From a virus, in the IMG/VR virus record IMGVR_UViG_3300008261_000141, positions 1 to 26,306 of that record: DNA of 26,306 bases. One strand, written 5' to 3'. Below, one piece after another: positions 11,611-18,677 of this stretch (the first letter of the stretch is position 1; every line of letters starts with the position of its first letter). The position numbers and the translations under genes are program-made. The notes beneath the pieces are model-generated. The model saw only the letters and a list, made by a program, of their open reading frames with translations, had not been told where the DNA came from and searched no databases.

Positions 11611-13512
11611 TTATACTCCCTCTATCATTTCTTTTATTACAAGTGCAGTCACGCTTCCAGCGTCAGCATTTAGGGTCTCTGCCCAACCGTCTAGTACTGC
11701 GCTCGTGACTTCGGCTTTGTTGTTTAGGATTTTCCATATGCGTGAGTCAATCGTTGGACGCTCTGTGTCTACTGCCGTCATTACCCACGCCACGACTGGC
11801 TTCTTTTGTCCCAAGCGATACACACGGTCAATCGCTTGCTGTAGTTCTGCTGGCGACCAGCACATCTCTGCAAGTACGACATGTGAACAGGTGTCTGCCA
11901 AGTTCAAGCCTTGTCCTGCGCTGATGTACTGACCGATGAGTAGTTTTGTTTTACCACTCGTGAACTTCTGTACGGCGCTGTCTTTGGCTTCGGCAGTCAT
12001 ACCACCCTTGACCATTACTGGGTTATGTTCAGCGAGTTTGTCACGGTATTCCTGTAATACCTTTGTGTGCCAACCAAACAGTACGACTGACTCACCCTCT
12101 GCAAGTAGTGACTCAACATGCTCAACTACTGCACTAACTTTGGCTTCACCAAGTATTTCACGCAATTTAGTCATGCGAGTAACCACTTCTGCTTTGCTTG
12201 CACGCTCCCACGCCATTACGCCGTACTCCATGAGTATCCAAGCCAAGAAGTCGTCCTCTGCTTTGCGATACACAGACATCGCAGACGCAGACAATTCAAG
12301 GTCAATGTTGGCAACACGCTTTGGTGGCAAGTCTTTCAGCACATTTTCTTTTGTGCGCCGTACCATGCAAGTGCCTCGCAAAGTGCGATTTAGTTCCATG
12401 ATGTTGGTAGCGCCTCGTGCAGTCGGGTAATTACCTACTACTTGGTAATCGCAATAGCGCACTAAAAACTGCTTACGACTAGTGAACACGCTGTCCAATC
12501 GTCCAATAATTTTTAGTGGACTAACTAATTCACTAGGACGATTAGGTGTGATAGTTCCCGACATGAGAGCGATAAGACCGTCTTGTGGAATTGTACGGGC
12601 AATCATGTTCACAGCCCTTGTTCGTTGCGCCTTTTCGTTCTTTACAGAGTGCGCCTCGTCCACAATAAGGTATTGAAACTTATCTAGCAACCTATTTTGC
12701 CAATGACTAATAATTGAGTCCGATACAACCAGCACATCTGATTGAGGAATTGCACGCTGGTCACGACCTGTCACGCTCGCAACTTTCAATGACGGTGCAA
12801 ACTTCTTGAACTCACGCATTACTTGTATGCGTAGTGACGCTGGAACAACAACAAGTGTTTTATATTTCTTATTCTTTGCGTCCAATGCAAGAGCGCATGC
12901 CATCGCAGTCTTGCCAAGTCCCATTGAGTCAGTAATGAGTACCCTGCGAGTGCTCAATGCGTATGCCACGCCTGCTCGCTGATATGGCAATAGAGCATGC
13001 CCGTCCTCTAGGTCAATCGGTGTAATGCCGTCAGTAGCCTGTGACAACTCAATAAGCGCCTCATCTACCAATACAACCTCGTCACGATGTAGTGTCGTGC
13101 AAAATGCTTCAAGGTCTCCACGCAAGCGCTCTGTGTCCCAGCGCAGTTCAGGCAAGGTCGTCACGCATGGACAGTTGTCGCTGGCGTGATAGGTCTGCCA
13201 AGCATTGTCATGTAACGCCAAGAAACCTTGTCCTGCTGGAACAGGTTGGTCACATAGCCAGCATTTGTCCTTGCGTGTATTGACAATGATTTTGGTGGCG
13301 TGCATTGGAATATGCGCCTGTGACATTTGTCGGGATACAGGTAGTTTAGAGAGATAATCTAATAACTCCTCTGCTCCCTTGAACGATAAAGTGTCAAGGT
13401 CTTGTGCAATCAGCCAATCGTCAAGTTCAGCCTCGTCTATGCCCAAAGGCATACAACGAGACTGTAAGGCAGTCAATATCAAGGACTGCTGTTTTGGGAT
13501 AATGCCTGTCAC
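11611..13512 (-). CDS. SNF2/SWI2-family DNA helicase or translocase (633 aa)
   Basis: Superfamily 2 motifs are complete: LLPYQRAGVAYAL (Q-like), DSMGLGKT (Walker A, 195-202), DEAH (285-288), SGT (318-320), VVLFGWH (476-481), GQGLNLAD (533-540) and QQAIDRVYRLGQ (558-569). The last two are typical of SNF2 proteins. Residues 84-116 (CWLCD...H...CPC) look like an inserted zinc knuckle. A duplex DNA translocase for replication, repair or protein displacement is expected. It starts with GTG 7 nt after a -10, so it is probably leaderless. The 57-residue membrane protein follows directly. Confidence 0.92.
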   Translation of the reverse strand: MTGIIPKQQSLILTALQSRCMPLGIDEAELDDWLIAQDLDTLSFKGAEELLDYLSKLPVSRQMSQAHIPMHATKIIVNTRKDKCWLCDQPVPAGQGFLALHDNAWQTYHASDNCPCVTTLPELRWDTERLRGDLEAFCTTLHRDEVVLVDEALIELSQATDGITPIDLEDGHALLPYQRAGVAYALSTRRVLITDSMGLGKTAMACALALDAKNKKYKTLVVVPASLRIQVMREFKKFAPSLKVASVTGRDQRAIPQSDVLVVSDSIISHWQNRLLDKFQYLIVDEAHSVKNEKAQRTRAVNMIARTIPQDGLIALMSGTITPNRPSELVSPLKIIGRLDSVFTSRKQFLVRYCDYQVVGNYPTARGATNIMELNRTLRGTCMVRRTKENVLKDLPPKRVANIDLELSASAMSVYRKAEDDFLAWILMEYGVMAWERASKAEVVTRMTKLREILGEAKVSAVVEHVESLLAEGESVVLFGWHTKVLQEYRDKLAEHNPVMVKGGMTAEAKDSAVQKFTSGKTKLLIGQYISAGQGLNLADTCSHVVLAEMCWSPAELQQAIDRVYRLGQKKPVVAWVMTAVDTERPTIDSRIWKILNNKAEVTSAVLDGWAETLNADAGSVTALVIKEMIEGV

Positions 13513-13519
13513 GCCTTCC

Positions 13520-13563
13520 AGTTTATGCTCTACGCAACTGTCAGGTCAAGAGACAGATGTCAC
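13520..13563 (-). promoter_or_regulatory. Promoter-operator copy L (leaderless type, first of the array)
   Basis: Operator GTGAC-ATCT-GTCTC, -35 TTGACC (13544-13549), 18-nt spacer and -10 TAAACT (13520-13525), 7 nt to the helicase GTG. It is the most upstream of the twelve copies. Confidence 0.88.
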
Positions 13564-13569
13564 ACTATT

Positions 13570-14631
13570 TTAGAGTGCAAGCAATTCACTCCACGCTTCA
13601 ACACCAACTCCGATGTCTCGCTTCTTGACGAGTTCGTACAAAGCGTCACCTTCCTCTGCTCGCACCTTTGGGTCACGCAACGCTTTCAAGTTTCGTATCC
13701 AGTCCTTTGGACGCTTGGCGATGCGCCCCAACTGGAACGACTCTTGAAGCGATACATATGACGGAAGCGCAGACGCTATCCAAGGGATACCTGAAGCGGA
13801 GTATTCAAGCAACTTGATGTCGCTCTTAGCGTGATTGAACGGCACATCCCGCAGAGGCGCTATACCTACATCCATGCTCAATAGCGATGGGTAATTCTCA
13901 GGGTCGGTTGCTGGCACATTGGTGACTTGCTTGTAATCAACTCCAACTGCTTCAGCAAACGATGGTGCGGATAGCGAGAAGCCACTATGTTGAAGTGAAA
14001 TCTGTGTGGTCGTACTTAGCGGAGCAAGGATTCCACGAAGTATTTCCAAGTCGCCACTCCTGTGTGCGGTTGAACCTACCCAACCAACATTGGGGGTGGT
14101 CGTTTCTGTGTGGTCGTGTTTTGTAAAACGCCTGGTGTCTACCATGTTAGGTAACAGAACAATGTCACACTTTGGATTCCATTGTGCAATGCGGTCACGC
14201 AAGAAAGGTGTAGACACTGTGATGATACTACTGGCACAAACAATCTTCTTATAGAAGTGGGTGTTTTCTTCTTTGTTGTACTTGGGGTGAGATGTCTTCC
14301 ACGCCATGTTGTTTGGGTCAAGCCCCCAATACCAGTCGTCTACATCGTTGATAATTATTTGACCGTTGGCACGAGCCTTTCTTGTGTGGTCGTCTAATCC
14401 CTCGTGCATAAGTCGTTGCGTGAGGATTACATCTACATCCATCATTACTTCATCGTCAGTCATAATCTTGAACGAGTCGTAATGCCATACAAGTGAACCA
14501 ACAATTACCTCCGTTGGTAAGTATGGAAGGTATTGACCAAAGCGTGCCCAGCCTGAACCACCCCAATGTGCTTGTCCATCTGGTGAACGGTTAGCCGAAA
14601 TGCGGTCACCGCTTGCGATACCGATACGCAT
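13570..14631 (-). CDS. GT-B glycosyltransferase, GT4-like (353 aa)
   Basis: NDVDDWYW (95-102), ITVSTPFLRDRI near 137-148, LPNMVD (160-165), VGWVGSTAHRSGDL (182-195), DVGIAPL (254-260) and KSDIKLLEYSASGIPWIAS (269-287) match the C-terminal nucleotide-sugar-binding half of GT-B family 4 enzymes. The acceptor is unknown. Phage enzymes of this kind modify DNA or virion proteins. GTGGTCG repeats encode DHT and TTT triplets here. It overlaps the HTH gene upstream as TAATG. Confidence 0.85.
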   Translation of the reverse strand: MRIGIASGDRISANRSPDGQAHWGGSGWARFGQYLPYLPTEVIVGSLVWHYDSFKIMTDDEVMMDVDVILTQRLMHEGLDDHTRKARANGQIIINDVDDWYWGLDPNNMAWKTSHPKYNKEENTHFYKKIVCASSIITVSTPFLRDRIAQWNPKCDIVLLPNMVDTRRFTKHDHTETTTPNVGWVGSTAHRSGDLEILRGILAPLSTTTQISLQHSGFSLSAPSFAEAVGVDYKQVTNVPATDPENYPSLLSMDVGIAPLRDVPFNHAKSDIKLLEYSASGIPWIASALPSYVSLQESFQLGRIAKRPKDWIRNLKALRDPKVRAEEGDALYELVKKRDIGVGVEAWSELLAL

Positions 14632-14828
14632 TAGTCGTTGATGTTTAGTTTACGAGTAGCCCATTTAGCGATATCTAAACGATTCCAAATAGGCGTTGCT
14701 GCAATTTTGATAACTGGTTGTGGAAACTCAGGGTTCTTGCGGAGAGCATGGATGCGCTGTTTAGCGATACCCAAAATCTCTGCTACCTCTGCCGTTCCAC
14801 AAATGTTCTCAACTGAGATTTGTGACAT
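14631..14828 (-). CDS. AlpA/excisionase-like HTH DNA-binding protein (65 aa)
   Basis: GTAEVAEILGIAKQRIHALRK, then FPQPVIKIAATPIWNRLDIA and KWATRKL, is the winged HTH_17 pattern of AlpA/Xis-type proteins, at the usual length. It may be a regulator of the adjacent glycosyltransferase and lysozyme genes or of the operator array (inference). The leader has AGGAGAAC and a GTGGTCG repeat just upstream. Confidence 0.85.
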   Translation of the reverse strand: MSQISVENICGTAEVAEILGIAKQRIHALRKNPEFPQPVIKIAATPIWNRLDIAKWATRKLNIND

Positions 14829-14837
14829 GTTGTTCTC

Positions 14838-14854
14838 CTGTGTGGTCGTGTTTT
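14838..14854 (+). repeat. 17-bp repeat containing GTGGTCG
   Basis: CTGTGTGGTCGTGTTTT is identical at 14106-14122 (inside the glycosyltransferase gene) and 14838-14854 (between the HTH and lysozyme genes). Here it ends 26 nt before the HTH start codon at 14828 on the gene strand. Confidence 0.6.
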
Positions 14855-15362
14855 ACAAATTCCAGTTTCCTAGCCCATTGGACGAATTGTCCATCAAGTA
14901 CTTGGCAACCTTAAGGTTACAATCTACATCAAGTAGTCGCTTTAAGCCACCACCACAGACGTTTTTTGTTACCGTCTTCCAACTGCTGTTGATTTGTAGA
15001 AGTCCTGAATCAAAACTTCCGTCCCTGTTCAATGTCCATACGATTTTGCCATTCTGCCACTTGGCGTTTACTGCCGATGGGTTGCATCGGGATTCACGCC
15101 ATGCGATATACGAAAAGGTGTCCACAGGCTTGAGGTCGTATTGCTTGAATAAGTCCTCAAACTGGGGGCAACGCTTACTTTGGTCTTTTGGTACTCCCTT
15201 TTGAATTACCTCTGGCACATCTAAAGTCCGTTGTGCCACTGTCACTGCATAGTTTGCTGATGGTATTGCCTCTTGTTGAATTTCTGGGGATTGCACTCCC
15301 AATAGTGCGGTAAGCACGACTGAAAGATGTATTGCGACTGAAATTAACGAGCGCTCTAACAA
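14853..15362 (-). CDS. SLT/lysozyme-like muralytic enzyme with N-terminal signal or anchor (169 aa)
   Basis: Residues about 6-23 (LISVAIHLSVVLTALLGV) are a hydrophobic signal or anchor. The catalytic part holds SYIAWRESRCNPSAVN with Glu at 90, then DSGLLQINSSW (118-128) and LGNWNL at the end, as in SLT/lysozyme-fold transglycosylases. Two Cys in VCGGG...DVDCN may pair. I start at the TTG at 15360-15362, which follows AAGGAG by 6 nt. A TTG 10 codons earlier lacks such a site. Secreted peptidoglycan cleavage is likely. Whether it is the lysin or a virion enzyme cannot be decided. Confidence 0.8.
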   Translation of the reverse strand: MLERSLISVAIHLSVVLTALLGVQSPEIQQEAIPSANYAVTVAQRTLDVPEVIQKGVPKDQSKRCPQFEDLFKQYDLKPVDTFSYIAWRESRCNPSAVNAKWQNGKIVWTLNRDGSFDSGLLQINSSWKTVTKNVCGGGLKRLLDVDCNLKVAKYLMDNSSNGLGNWNL

Positions 15363-15390
15363 TATTCTCTCCTTGATCGGTGGATAAAGC

Positions 15391-15432
15391 AAAAACCTGC
15401 AATATTTGGGACCGAGGTCTTGGTATTGCAGG
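15391..15432 (-). terminator. Rho-independent terminator or attenuator after whiB2
   Basis: A 9-bp stem (15396-15404 with 15424-15432) encloses a 19-nt loop with its own short GACC/GGTC pairing, and on the minus strand is followed by TTTTT (15391-15395). It ends the operon upstream and lies 29 nt before the lysozyme start codon. No clear promoter lies between it and that gene. Confidence 0.72.
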
Positions 15433-15449
15433 CTTGTTACAAGTTTACC

Positions 15450-15866
15450 CTATTCAAGAAGGAGTGAAAACCTCAGTTTGGATAAATCGTCAATCGGTTC
15501 TCCCAATTGCGGTAAATACCCAAGAAATAACTGCTTTTCCATTCTTGTGTCGTTTGCCACACAACACTCATCACAGCGACAACCTTGTCTGTACCTTGTA
15601 TTTGTGCCGTGGTTTTTCAATGCAGTCTTTTTTACTTTATCTTTATAAAATACACTGCGTTCGTTTGGTGTAAGTCCACCCCACATGCCCCATGTTTCAT
15701 TTTTACCTTCTTCAAGACATTGTTCCCATACAGGACAGGTAAAACAAACTTCTCTACCAATAGAGTAGTACTGCTCTGGTGAATCTGATTCCATAGGTGG
15801 ATACCAAAATTCACAATTTATCTTTTTACAAAGAGCCTGGTCTCTCCAGTCATCTACCCATCTCAA
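15450..15866 (-). CDS. WhiB-like regulator with Cys-rich C-terminal extension (138 aa)
   Basis: C13, then C41, C44 and C50 (CFTCPVWEQC), give the WhiB iron-sulfur ligand spacing, and GMWGGLTPNER (60-70) is the family turn. Beyond the normal end, HGTNTRYRQGCRCDECC (86-102) resembles a small zinc-binding motif (HGT...Y..GCRC..C) seen in other phage proteins. The protein therefore looks like a WhiB core plus a second metal site. It starts with TTG in a TTGA overlap and is the last gene before the terminator. Confidence 0.88.
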   Translation of the reverse strand: MRWVDDWRDQALCKKINCEFWYPPMESDSPEQYYSIGREVCFTCPVWEQCLEEGKNETWGMWGGLTPNERSVFYKDKVKKTALKNHGTNTRYRQGCRCDECCVANDTRMEKQLFLGYLPQLGEPIDDLSKLRFSLLLE

Positions 15867-16180
15867 GATGAGGTCTTCATTTCACTGAGCATTCTGTTTA
15901 CAACAGCGCTTGTGTTTTCTAGTACATGTACAGCATCGGTAAACTTCTTAAACACTTGAGTGTTTTGTCTTGCCAGATGGTCGTTAGTAATTCTTAAACT
16001 ACGAAACTCATCAAAGAAAGTTTCCCAACCATCTACTATTAGTTCAATCATAGACAGGCCAGTTTTTTCTGATAGTTCTTTAAGACTCATTGATGTACGC
16101 AAAGCATCAGGCAATGCAGATAAAGCATTGTGTACTCGTTGGTTTTCAGCAAGAGACATCTTTTCCATTTCTGATGGCAT
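15863..16180 (-). CDS. Unknown helical protein (105 aa)
   Basis: MPSEMEKMSLAENQRVHNAL is followed by MSLKELSEKTGLSMIELIVD, which reads like a helix-turn-helix, and a long helix to the end. The LAENQRVHNALSALPD piece is shared with the 166-residue protein at 8296-8796 (LTQNQRVLTALSKLD). It may be a small DNA-binding or assembly protein. Low certainty. Confidence 0.75.
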   Translation of the reverse strand: MPSEMEKMSLAENQRVHNALSALPDALRTSMSLKELSEKTGLSMIELIVDGWETFFDEFRSLRITNDHLARQNTQVFKKFTDAVHVLENTSAVVNRMLSEMKTSS

Positions 16181-16500
16181 CAGTTATCCAACTTTCCAAG
16201 AGTTTCATCACGCCGTACACAATCCCATCCGCATGCTGAGTATCCAGCAATGTCTAACCAATGGTCTTCTTTAGAAGGAGTCCAAGACAAGCGAGATACT
16301 TTGAGAAGCATCATCATTGCTGCGATGTCATGTGGCTCAAGCCATTGACCGTCACGCTTCTTTTCAATGCGAGAAAGATATAAGTTCCACAAGCCAGCCG
16401 TCATTGCAAAGTCGTCTAGTGGGTCGCCGTAATCTTCGTTACGGTCTCCGTCTACAAGTTTTGCGGCTGTGTTGAGGAAACGAGTGCGGTCTGTAGGCAT
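16180..16500 (-). CDS. DUF6378-like phage protein (106 aa)
   Basis: DRNEDYGDPLDDFAMTAGLW near residues 19-38, PHDIAAMMMLLKVSRL near 56-71 and KEDHWLDIAGYSACG near 77-91 match the small phage family DUF6378. The conserved acidic and His residues suggest a metal-dependent helical fold related to nucleotide pyrophosphohydrolases, an inference only. It overlaps the HAD gene upstream by 49 bp. Confidence 0.85.
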   Translation of the reverse strand: MPTDRTRFLNTAAKLVDGDRNEDYGDPLDDFAMTAGLWNLYLSRIEKKRDGQWLEPHDIAAMMMLLKVSRLSWTPSKEDHWLDIAGYSACGWDCVRRDETLGKLDN

Positions 16501-17090
16501 GGTATCTCCCTGTTGTTAATTTGTTCTACGAGTTGTGCAAATTCTACTAGATTGGACACTCTTGGTGAATTAGGGTGTGCAATATTCCAGGGTTGATTAT
16601 AAAGGACAGTCAGAACACCTGCACCTTTGAGGTCCTCGTAGTAGTCCACGTGGTCCTCTATTGCCATTGCTGTTCCTGTGGCGACATGTGCCAACATTGA
16701 TTTTTTAGAAGTGAAGTACAAATTATCAGGCACTAAGTAATGGTGGTGTAGCCAATCAGCCGTCTGCTTCCATGCTGTAGTTGGTCGTGCAGTCATTACA
16801 TGAATTCGTACTTTAAGTTTACGAAGTAATTCCCAAGCAAGGTATGAACCCTGCATCGGATAATGGGTACTAAATAAGTTATGTGACTGTGCGCCTTCAT
16901 ACAGCCAGCGGTGGAATGTATCGTCCTCAATACCCCAGTCACGGTAAAAGTTCCATTGCTGTGGTTCTGGGAACTTACCATCAGGCATGTGAATAGAGCA
17001 GTATTCCCTAAAAGCATCTACAAATGGGTACATGACCCCATCTAGGTCAATACCCACATCAGTAATAGTTTTAACGGTTGGATTGGGCAT
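16452..17090 (-). CDS. HAD-fold 5'-nucleotidase (NT5C-like deoxyribonucleotidase, 212 aa)
   Basis: GIDLDGVMYPF (Asp15 and Asp17, motif I), HVMTARPT (motif II Thr100), KKSML (Lys129/130) and AIEDHVDYYEDL with Asp146 (motif IV) give a complete HAD site. Similar phage enzymes dephosphorylate deoxynucleotides and shift pools. The C-terminal 20 residues are unlike the fold and overlap the DUF6378 gene. It overlaps the zinc-ribbon gene by 20 bp. Confidence 0.87.
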   Translation of the reverse strand: MPNPTVKTITDVGIDLDGVMYPFVDAFREYCSIHMPDGKFPEPQQWNFYRDWGIEDDTFHRWLYEGAQSHNLFSTHYPMQGSYLAWELLRKLKVRIHVMTARPTTAWKQTADWLHHHYLVPDNLYFTSKKSMLAHVATGTAMAIEDHVDYYEDLKGAGVLTVLYNQPWNIAHPNSPRVSNLVEFAQLVEQINNREIPCLQTALVSSTQPQNL

Positions 17091-17244
17091 AACCCTCAGT
17101 TGGTATTTTATTCATCACTTCTAATTTATGAGCATGACGTTTTGGGTTTTGACAGGTAGGAGCAGTAGTAGGACGAACATATAACCACACCCGCATCTGA
17201 CAGTTTGGACACTGGTAGGCGTACATTGGTTTCTTTTGAGACAT
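17071..17244 (-). CDS. Zinc-ribbon-like small phage protein (57 aa)
   Basis: CPNC at 12-15 and CQNPKRHAH near residues 31-39, with APTC before it, form a four-ligand site of CxxC...CxxxxxHxH type. The shape resembles short phage proteins that recur in actinophages (from memory). It has the TAATG overlap with the 477-residue gene and GGGAG upstream. Confidence 0.78.
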   Translation of the reverse strand: MSQKKPMYAYQCPNCQMRVWLYVRPTTAPTCQNPKRHAHKLEVMNKIPTEGYAQSNR

Positions 17245-18677
17245 TACTGCTGTTCTCCCAAATCAATTATTTCGCTATACATAGCATCTGTAGCCGAAGG
17301 GCTTAGTCCTCCGTTCGGTAGTTGTTTTGCTGTTTCTCCTGCTTTAGCCCCAAAGAGCCGTGACAATACTCCGCTAGAACCTCGTGCCTCTACCTCAAAC
17401 CGAACCAAGTCACGGGTGTCAGAAATGTTTTTAAACTTCTCAATGAGGTCAAACACCCTGTCCATTTCAGTAGACAGACTGGAGTCAAGACCCTGACCTT
17501 CCAGTTCTTCAGCGAAGCGAGCGAACATCACACGACCTAATTGCATCTCCACAATTGCCCTAAGTGCTGCCTGAAGTTGGTCTTTAGTACGAATCTCAAT
17601 TGGCAACTTAAATGCACATTCAGAATGTTCCTTGAAACTAGGACAACGAGAGGCGAGATAACAATTATCGCACTGCCTTAAAGGGTCAGCGTTGTAGCGT
17701 AAAACGTTGACCTTTTCAGGCTGTAATTCTATAGATTCCCCTTCATTATCAACGGTTTGCGAACCTATTGAGGTGATGGTCTCTACCCCCATTACAGGTA
17801 ATAATAGACGTTCACTCTCGTGCCGCTTCTCAGGCTGTGGGGTAATAATAGAGGGATACCCTGAAACCGCATTTGGGGTAGTAGGTGTAGAAGGTGACAT
17901 AATAATTATGTCGTCGTTTTCGTCGTCGTTATCGCTCATGTTAGTGACCTCACTTGTAGGGTCATAGGCCCCAAATACACGACTCTCATATGCTTGCCAA
18001 GAACGAATAGCGAGCATACCAACTGCCTCTACTTCGTCATCCATCAAGGACTCAAACTGAATACCTAGACGCTCAATATCTGCTTTGTGGCGCTTCCTTG
18101 ATGAGTCCTTTTGCTGTGCTGGGTATCGGCGCAATCCGTGACCATCCCACACCTGTGTCTCTCCGTAGCGAATGGCGCTTGTCCAAGAGCCAACAACCAC
18201 CGTATCCCATTGGATACCTTCTATGAAGTCAGGTTTTGAGGTCAAACCCACAGCCTTTACAGACCAGCGCTGAATCAGTCCGTTAATGCGATTGACAATT
18301 GCAGGGGTAATCGCCTTATCACTGATAGCCACACGTCCGTAACGCTGACAGAGGTGGGCAAGCCTTTCTAAGTCTCCGTCATTCCATACTGGCACGTACT
18401 TATCCCCTAGCCAGTTACCGTCATAGTCAGGGCGACCAACAATAAGAGTAAGTTCGTCTGAATGTTGTCTTAAAAACTCATCAAAACGGTGAAGGTCTTC
18501 GTCGTTCTCAGAGGTGTACAGCAGTACTTCCCCATGGTTAAACATCTCTGGAAGGGTGAGTATCTTCCTTTTAGGGATGTTGAAATGGGTCAGGTTTAAG
18601 GCGTAGCGCTTGACATCGGCAGACACCAGCATTGAACGATGTGTGCCTTTTTCCGCTCCACCAAAGTAGATTTTCAT
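17244..18677 (-). CDS. Multidomain phage protein of unknown function (477 aa)
   Basis: From MKIYFGGAEKGTHRSM the first 230 residues look like a continuous alpha/beta domain with repeated strand-helix units (ELTLIVGRPDYDG, GRVAISDKAIT, VKAVGLTSKPDF, TVVVGSWTSAIR), suggestive of a TIM-barrel-like fold. Then follows an acidic, Ser/Pro-rich linker (about 240-320), a four-Cys motif CDNCYLASRC...C (336, 339, 345, 354) and a helical C-terminal part. I cannot name it. The start at 18675-18677 overlaps the previous stop as ATGA. A longer frame upstream is a shadow. Confidence 0.8.
   Translation of the reverse strand: MKIYFGGAEKGTHRSMLVSADVKRYALNLTHFNIPKRKILTLPEMFNHGEVLLYTSENDEDLHRFDEFLRQHSDELTLIVGRPDYDGNWLGDKYVPVWNDGDLERLAHLCQRYGRVAISDKAITPAIVNRINGLIQRWSVKAVGLTSKPDFIEGIQWDTVVVGSWTSAIRYGETQVWDGHGLRRYPAQQKDSSRKRHKADIERLGIQFESLMDDEVEAVGMLAIRSWQAYESRVFGAYDPTSEVTNMSDNDDENDDIIIMSPSTPTTPNAVSGYPSIITPQPEKRHESERLLLPVMGVETITSIGSQTVDNEGESIELQPEKVNVLRYNADPLRQCDNCYLASRCPSFKEHSECAFKLPIEIRTKDQLQAALRAIVEMQLGRVMFARFAEELEGQGLDSSLSTEMDRVFDLIEKFKNISDTRDLVRFEVEARGSSGVLSRLFGAKAGETAKQLPNGGLSPSATDAMYSEIIDLGEQQ

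Noticed and set aside
1391-13563. Identity of the operators with mycobacteriophage L5 stoperators
   Set aside because: L5 sites (GGTGGMTGTCAAG) are asymmetric and do not share this GTGRC-N4-GYCWC palindrome. The similarity is limited to the GTCAAG created by the -35.
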